From contig NC_088321.1 of assembly GCF_910592395.1 (NCBI RefSeq), forward strand, positions 7,938,001 through 8,002,000: 64,000 bases of DNA, written 5' to 3'. Below are positions 57,971-64,000 of this stretch, one piece after another; within the stretch, counting starts at the first letter, position 1; every line of letters starts with the position of its first letter. Source of the DNA: Lineus longissimus (Eukaryota > Nemertea > Pilidiophora > Heteronemertea > Lineidae). Under the pieces are notes generated by a model that made no database searches, was not told where the DNA came from, and was given only the letters and a program-made list of their open reading frames with translations. The position numbers were made by a program, and so were the translations under genes.

Positions 57971-58333
57971 ATGGTGTATTGTGTGGCTCCGAATTGTGTC
58001 AAGGCTGGCACAAAGAACAATCGAATGACGGATGGGACCCATTTTCATGAATTTCCAAAGCCAGTTGAACGAGAGAGGAGGAAGCTGTGGATTCGGAAGT
58101 GCAAACGTTTGGAGTGTTGGAAGCCTGGGCCTTCGGCCAAACTTTGCAGTGATCACTTTATCGATACGGATTATCACATGAAGCCGGATATCTGCATCCA
58201 ACTGAATATTAAATGCCACTTGTTAAAAACAGCTGTTCCATCTGTATTCGATTTGACCAACCCCACTTACATGCGACAGCCTCCAAAGGAACGTTCGTTA
58301 GCCAAAAAACGTAAACATCAAGAAGTGAGTTGA
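57971..58333 (+). pseudogene. THAP-domain ORF, copy 2
   Basis: 120 residues open MVYCVAPNCVKAG. The THAP C2CH ligands are in C-x4-C and C-x2-HF (AKLCSDHF), with the conserved tryptophan in RKLWIRK and the terminal AVPSVF motif. A basic segment KERSLAKKRKHQE follows, and the frame runs through GAAGTGAGT, a possible splice donor. THAP domains bind specific DNA, here presumably the element ends. The element is too short for the catalytic domain. Confidence 0.85.
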
Positions 58334-58847
58334 ACACTATTTCATGATTTATACACTACTGATGCACACAACACTCATACTACCCAAATGGCACATGTCA
58401 TCCACTGTACAGTGGCTACACAACCATGTCAATTGCATTTAATGCCCGAGGCTGCTGAGGTCGGTTGTTATACATAATGTGTAGGCCCTATTGGGGCCTG
58501 TGATACCGCATAGTGTCTTCTTGTGTTCCAGCCATAGCAAGGTGACAGCGAGGTGACAGCGACACAGGTCAGTGTCAGTGACAGATTATTGTCATCTGAC
58601 ATCTAGGCCTATCTAACGTTGCACGGCATTATATCGTCACGTCAAGATGATTGTGCATAATACCGTCACTTTTCAATAGTAGTTCAGCGTCATGACATAA
58701 CTGGCGATACAACACAGACGAGGCGAAACAATATTGTGCAACATTAGTCTGTTCAAAAATCATACATGTTATGCATCTGCAACCATCTATCAATGTCTTC
58801 TTTGCTATATCGGCAGGTCTGCCATGCAAATTGATTAACCACAAATT

Positions 58848-59018
58848 CTAATTTATTAACTTTTCCTCATCACTTTCGTCCGAATGATCACTCTCATTAT
58901 GATCTAGTGATATCAATGGCTCGAACATGTATGGCTCAACGTTTAAATATCCTTCTGTATCGACCAAAACATCCTCAAATTCACTGCTCTCACTCTCTGA
59001 ACTGTATGCGGAAGCCAT
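58848..59018 (-). pseudogene. Acidic N-terminal ORF of second element gene (copy 2)
   Basis: Counterpart of 56508-56660 on the minus strand, with the same opening and EPYMFEP word and a longer acidic tail SDEEKLIN before the stop. It converges with the THAP frame at 57971. Confidence 0.45.
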
Positions 59019-59257
59019 CTTGCTTTGTTCTGACTGACCTGACCTACGTCATCAAAAAATCCCTAGCGGCCACATGTGGAACTAATCTAAAGTTGTGTGT
59101 GGTGGGAAATTCAAATAGTTTAAAATTGAAAATTGAAATAACTAAATAATGACTTTATTATTAGAATTTTTTTAATGTCTGGGATCTTGTTTTTTTAACC
59201 CTCAACATATTTCATGAGTATCAAGCATGTTTTCAAACCTTGATATATGACCTTTAA

Positions 59258-60430
59258 GGCGTTTTTTCACTCCTCTTTGACTTCTGTGGTGCATTGGATA
59301 GTTGGTCATTCTCTTGCACTTTTCGGCTTCCATCATCACTTTGGTGTCCCTGCAGTCCACTAGGGGCTGCAATGATGCGTGGGTCTCCATTGCAGCAATT
59401 GGAGTCAATTTCATTCTTCCAGTGATGATTCGTGCAGCTTGATTTGGTACTCAGTTTAGCCGCGCCATGTTGGATTTGGTGGCAATTGACATTGCAAGCA
59501 TCACATACTCCAGCACTGGGCGTACGCTTCCAACATAGAGCTTCTTGAGAATCCTGCTGTCAGCACCCCACTGGCTACTTGAGATCTTCTTCATTAGACC
59601 TAGGTTTTTTTCACTTTGGCAGTACTCTTGTCTGTGTTGGCTCTCCATGTCAGTCGCTTGTCGAAAGTTACTCCGAGGTAGATTGGGGGCGGCTCCATTT
59701 ATTTAGGGGTTCGCCATTCAGTGTGAGCAGTATCTTCTGTTGTTTCGTTGAGAGGCTGAAGATGGTGTATACTGTCTTGTGGGTGTTCACGGTGGTCAGC
59801 CATTTCGCGGTCCACTTCTGGAGTTGGTTGAGGACATACTGAATGTGGCTTCTGGCCACTTTGAGCTTCACTTCAGAGCACCAAAGTACCAGGTCATCTA
59901 CATAGATTGCTCCCTTGACCTTCTTTGATATTCCAGCCAGGATATCATTGATGAAAATGAGAAAGAGTGTAGGGGATAGTACTCCTCCTTGCGGTACATC
60001 CTGCCTTATTAACTTCTTCCTGCGGAGGTTTCCTTGGACGCGAACTCTGGCTTTCCTTTTGTGCAAGTACTTTGAAATCCACTTGTACATGTTACCGGTG
60101 ACTCCGCTTTGGTGTAGTTTAAGCTTCCTTTCTTCCACACCTTGTCGAAAGCTTTCCCCATGTCTATAAGACAGCTACTGTTACCTCCTTGTCTTGAATA
60201 CATCTTCATTACTCTGTGAGATGTAACCTAATGTAACCTGATATTCGGTAGATCGTTGCCTTTTGAAGCCAGCTTGTTCTGGTGGTAGAACTTGTTTCTC
60301 CTCCAGGTGCCATGTCAGTCGGTTGTTGATAAGCTTCTCCATTACCTTTCCCACATTGCTTGTGAGACTGATGGGTCTGTAGCTTCTGGCATTTACCTTA
60401 TCCTTCATGCAAGAGATACTCGTGTTTTTT
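59258..60430 (-). pseudogene. RNase H-bearing LINE, RT part (decayed)
   Basis: Minus-strand pieces in several frames: YRPISLTSNVGKVMEKLI, GKAFDKVW, then QDVPQGGVLSPTLFLIFIND and AIYVDDLVLWCS (RT catalytic block, YVDD), followed by thumb sequence ending near HHRSQRGVKKRLKG at the TTAA insertion. The same element continues at 56268. Several frameshifts make it non-functional. Confidence 0.85.
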
Positions 60431-60439
60431 GGGAAGAAG

Positions 60440-61640
60440 TGAAGAAAGTACGGGGGAAGTAAACGTCATTGCCCACAAAGATGGATGGGAAGGTTGGAAT
60501 AGCCGAATTAGGTAATCTGTTTGTTGATAATTACAGAGCGCTCCGGCGCTCTATAACTCTGTCTCACATCGTGATGATGATTTGAAATTGTTGCAGGGTA
60601 AAATAGAAAATGATATCATAAACAATTGTTGTGTCGGTAAATGAAAAACCTCCTACAATGTCGAAGTAGACAGTATAGCAGGCGCTATTAAACGCCTGAA
60701 GAAGGGTAAAAAGGACAGTATTAATAACGTATCCTCTAATAATTTTATGCACAACGGAAGCTGCATGTTTATCTCACCTTCATGTTAAACACAATGATAT
60801 CTCATGGTTTCTGCCCTAGTGATTTCTCTACGTCTACTGTTGTCCCTATTCCTAAGAATACGAGAAAATCATTGAATGTTTCTGAGAATTACCTTGGTAT
60901 TGCACTTAGTAGCATAATTGGTAAGATTTAAGATTGTATCATTCTAGATAAATATAGTGTGTTTTTGTTAACAAAAGACAGCCAATTTGGTTTCAAAAAG
61001 AATCTGTCAACTACAAGCGGCAGTTTATGATGGAAGAAGTTATTATATAGGTATTTCAGTAACAATGACACCATGTGTATTGTGTCATGCTTGATGCATC
61101 CGAAGCGTTTGATTGTGTGAATTACATCAAGCTCTTTAAAATTCTGCGAGGTAGAGGTATTTGTCCCCTTATATCACGTTTACTACTGACTCTGTATACC
61201 ACACAGACAATTTGTATTAAGTTGGACCAATATGCGTCCCCCACCTTTAGGGTTTCAAATGGCGTAAAACAGTGCGGTGTTTCATCACCAACCCTGTTCA
61301 ATATGTACATAGGAGAGCTTCTGGATGGGTTGCAGCGGACAGGTATCGGCTGCCATATAGGTCACATCTTTTGTGGGGCATTCGCTTACGCGGATGATGT
61401 TATAATTGGAGTACCGTCGCTTTTAGCTTTGTGGACAATGCTCGGGGTTGTGACAAATTCTCCATAAAGTATAGTATAAAATTCAATGCCACAAGAGTAA
61501 ATTGCTTGTATTTAGAATGCAAAGGGTTGACGAAATCACGGTGTTTTCTTATGATATTTAATGGTATCCATTGTTAAGCACACTGCACGCTAGCACTTTC
61601 ACACATACACTAGATAAATGTACTTCTATTCATTTACGAA
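60440..61640 (+). pseudogene. Second LINE fragment, RT domain, plus strand
   Basis: Plus-strand pieces: IAELGNLFVDNYRA, VPIPKNTRKSLNVSENY, GFKKNLSTT, then a longer frame from 61075 with LDASEAFDCVNY, VSNGVKQCGVSSPTLFNMYI and AFAYADDVII. This is the palm of a non-LTR RT from a family different from the minus-strand LINE. It has several stops and is truncated at both ends. It sits between the endonuclease and RT parts of the minus-strand LINE. Confidence 0.8.
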
Positions 61641-61663
61641 ATAAACATATATATATATTGGTC

Positions 61664-62081
61664 TTATGGTATCTCCAGTCTATCAAGAGGTAGTTGCTTG
61701 TCAACGGCGCAACAGATGTTATAGATCTTGATCTCCTGATTGTTGGTGAGCAGCTTGATTCCAATGATATCTGCTTCCTTGTTTGTGTCAATGGTGAAGT
61801 TTTGTACTGGGATAAAGTTATGTACCAAGACTAAGATTCCACCCTTATGTCTGTCGAAGCGATCCATGCGGATTGTTTGGTATCCCCGCATGGTGAACCT
61901 TTGCCTTTCAGTGAGCTGGGCCTCCTGAATGCAAGCAACATCTATCTTCTCTGTTTGCAGCCTTTCGGTGAGAGCGGCCTTCTTGTTGTAGATACCCTCT
62001 GCATTCTACTGTAGAATGTTCAGCATCCTTGCCTGATCTTCTTTGGCTTTGCTCATTTGGCCAGTAGATTTCTCCTTATCC
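61664..62081 (-). pseudogene. RNase H-bearing LINE, 5' part (endonuclease)
   Basis: The minus-strand frame from ATG 62081 (MDKEKSTGQMSKAKEDQ) leads to the AP-endonuclease-like opening ILQ-stop-NAEGIYNKKAAL, where TAG at 62009-62007 replaces an expected tryptophan. CIQEAQLT, RFDRHKGGILVLV and IYNICC follow. The Asn and Glu positions match the start of the endonuclease fold. The C-terminal half is missing at the junction with the plus-strand LINE. Confidence 0.75.
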
Positions 62082-64000
62082 ATTGTACATGTCTCCTGGC
62101 TCCTCAAGACATGGTATAGGGACCACCCGTAGCATGTGGTGGACCCCATCGAGGCTTGGGGCCCGGCACCCGTCCAGCCTGGTGGGTCTTCACAGATCGA
62201 GCACCATCTCTAATACGGTTATGTTTGTCCATCATGAGAGTAGAGTGCGTAACATCCTAGTTATGCGCCGAATTGGCCAGATGTTTCCGTCTTCGGCGTG
62301 CCAAATGACCCTTTGGTGGGGAGATTGGATGGGTGAGTGCCAGGGCGTGTCCACATGCCAGTGGGCCTGCGTACACTGCACGTCTGGGGCTCCAATCTGC
62401 TCCGAGATCCCCAGCAGGCTTTGCCTAGAGCCGCAAGGTGTCCAGTTACCGCAGGCCACCCCGGATAGGAACTGCTGGAGTCTTGATAGAGTAGAGGCTA
62501 TGTACTGACAGGAGGAGACTTACATACAGTACATCTGCTCCTCTTTTTACCCGAGGGCTAGCCAGCGGCAGAAGTTGAAAGCGAGAAAGGTATTGAGGCA
62601 CCTCTACACTACACGCTACTCTACACTACGCTAAAGCACTAGACGCATCACACCACCCTGTTTTAAAACCACGTGGCCCACTTACCTCTAATTAAAAGCT
62701 AATTAACTCTATTATAATAGGTAAAAATTGAAAATTTTATGCAAATGGGAAGATAACTGTTGGAACTAAATCATACATTGAAATAAATATATTCCAGTTT
62801 GTGAGTAATATGTTATAGATATTTTTTGTTGGAAGCACACTGAATGTGTCAAAGGTGAACCCTAGCCTCAAGGTGTATGAAAGGAGTTGCCTTCTGGCAT
62901 TGTGGTTCCTGCGCCAGCCAAGAACCTCAAACAGTCGGATGAAAACATTGCAGTTTTTAGGAGGAGAAAATCTGATGGAGGAAATGAGGTAATCTGTCTG
63001 AAACTAGAAGCTTTACTGCAATGCTACAAATTCATGAAATAACTTTTTTCTCTCGCTATTTCTAGGAAAATGGAAGGCTGGCAGGCTATGCGTTTTGCTT
63101 GGTACTTTTATTACTCAGTTTTAAACATGTTAAAATAAATGCGATTCTACCCTACAAATAAAAATTTTCCTGGCAAAAAACTGAAAACTGTTTTTTGCTG
63201 CTGATCGGAGTATTGTCTTGACCTCGATGTCGAAGGCTGCGGCAAACGCCGAACTTCATTTGTACTGTGATTAATTATCTACCTTGTTAATTTTTTATCA
63301 TTAATGAAAGATAAGGATCCACTGTTTGAAATGGCATTTTTACTGCATTTTAGCTCTTTTGGGGGGAAATGTGGTAATAGATCGTTTTTCCTTCCAACCA
63401 AGCTATGTTGATGGGCAGAGACCTGTATTCATCCACGACCGGAAGTGTGGCACAGTCACATAGAGCTTATCAAAATGTCAAGTTGTGGTTAATACATGGC
63501 TGGGATGGACCAAAGTGGAATTAATTCTCAATCTGTGGTTGATTCTTAATCTACAGAGTCAGGCCATCACAGAAATATGCTTTTTGATAATATATTTAAG
63601 AAAATGTGGTCTCACTGGTCAGTTTAGAACTTGTACTTTGACAGGGCCATATCAATGCGCCAGTGACGTTTTGATGGATATGGTGTACGGAAATCTTTTT
63701 TTCTCAGGCAATCGGTATTGTAATTTTTAAAAACTTTATTATGCTATTGGCAAAGGGTTCTTCTTGACACATATAAAATTTTGTGCAGATTGATTGGTCC
63801 AATGAGTACTTTTTTTACCAAAACCTATGCACAACAATGTACACGTAATGTACACATGTTTTAATAGAGGACTCTGGCCTGATGTATAGAAAACTAAGAC
63901 CATTAAGATTACACCTACTCCTTACATCCAATACGGCGATCGCATTTTCCCTTTTTAAATCGGTGTGGCCTGACTTCATATTGCTGTTGGTCTTCATCAA
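62082..64000. other. Unassigned right flank
   Basis: 62082-62510 is probably 5' sequence of the minus-strand LINE; the 141-residue plus-strand frame there is antisense and not called. From 62510 to 64000 I see no gene or repeat identity. Confidence 0.4.

Larger units (their letters stand above)
56269..59257. mobile_element. Inverted pair of THAP TTAA transposons sharing a junction
   Basis: TTAA occurs at 56269-56272, 57666-57669 and 59254-59257. Between them lie copy 1 (56273-57665, 1393 bp) and copy 2 (57670-59253, 1584 bp) in opposite orientation. Each is bounded by AGG(C/T)CATATATCAAGG and its complement. The pair interrupts the minus-strand LINE. The TTAA duplication and THAP domain fit the Kolobok superfamily, whose members carry THAP domains. 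Copy 1 lacks ~190 bp present in copy 2. Both are non-autonomous; no DDE core remains. Confidence 0.88.

Noticed and set aside
62083-62508. 141-residue plus-strand open frame
   Set aside because: Antisense to the 5' region of a minus-strand LINE; composition and motifs do not suggest a protein.

Overview
The window is a repeat-rich stretch of animal genome. It has GT..AG introns, tRNA-derived SINEs, RNase H-bearing and other LINEs, a Ty3/gypsy LTR element, many TIR elements, and a protein-kinase gene broken over distant exons. The repeat styles (hairpin-ended repeats with ~300 bp internal tandem units, GGCCCTTGGGCC-type ends, TAGGCCTA-rich words) and a stand-alone P2RX7 'ballast' domain gene suggest a marine invertebrate such as an echinoderm, hemichordate, lancelet or lophotrochozoan. 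I cannot name the species. No prokaryotic features are present.

Region 1 (about 3.35-13.5 kb) is the highlight. A dispersed repeat (family R) is split exactly at a TTAA by an 8,673 bp insert (4770-13442), and TTAA is present on both sides. The insert carries two complete, intron-containing, convergent genes whose stop codons are 71 bp apart. On + lies a 726-aa DDE-type transposase in 11 exons. On - lies a ~412-aa protein in 4 exons that joins a cysteine-rich CXC-like motif to a P2RX7 C-terminal ballast-like domain. The layout looks like a two-gene TTAA-targeting (Kolobok-like) transposon, although no convincing terminal inverted repeat is visible.

Region 2 (13.5-31 kb) contains no gene I recognise. 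It holds a ~1.85 kb tandem duplication, 65-71 bp and 30 bp minisatellites, a 5 kb foldback composite carrying a Harbinger-derived MITE and a GGCCCTTGGGCC-type repeat, and a 631 bp TIR element with ACCG arrays and a 9 bp target-site duplication.

Region 3 (31.7-45.3 kb) has two exons of a minus-strand MAP3K/STE-type kinase separated by a ~13 kb intron. That intron is filled with SINEs, a 172 bp MITE whose empty site survives in a paralogous copy, family R copies, and a full-length but mutated gypsy element (37928-44289) with 155 bp LTRs, a 5 bp target-site duplication, a tRNA-Ser primer site and a perfect A AAA AAC slippery sequence.

Region 4 (45.3-64 kb) is mostly repeats. A minus-strand RNase H-bearing LINE (about 55.2-62.1 kb) is interrupted twice: by a decayed plus-strand LINE, and by a pair of inverted THAP-domain TTAA elements (56273-57665 and 57670-59253) that share a TTAA at their junction. 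Each THAP element has two convergent ORFs starting near its ends, a miniature of the layout in region 1. This links the two loci.
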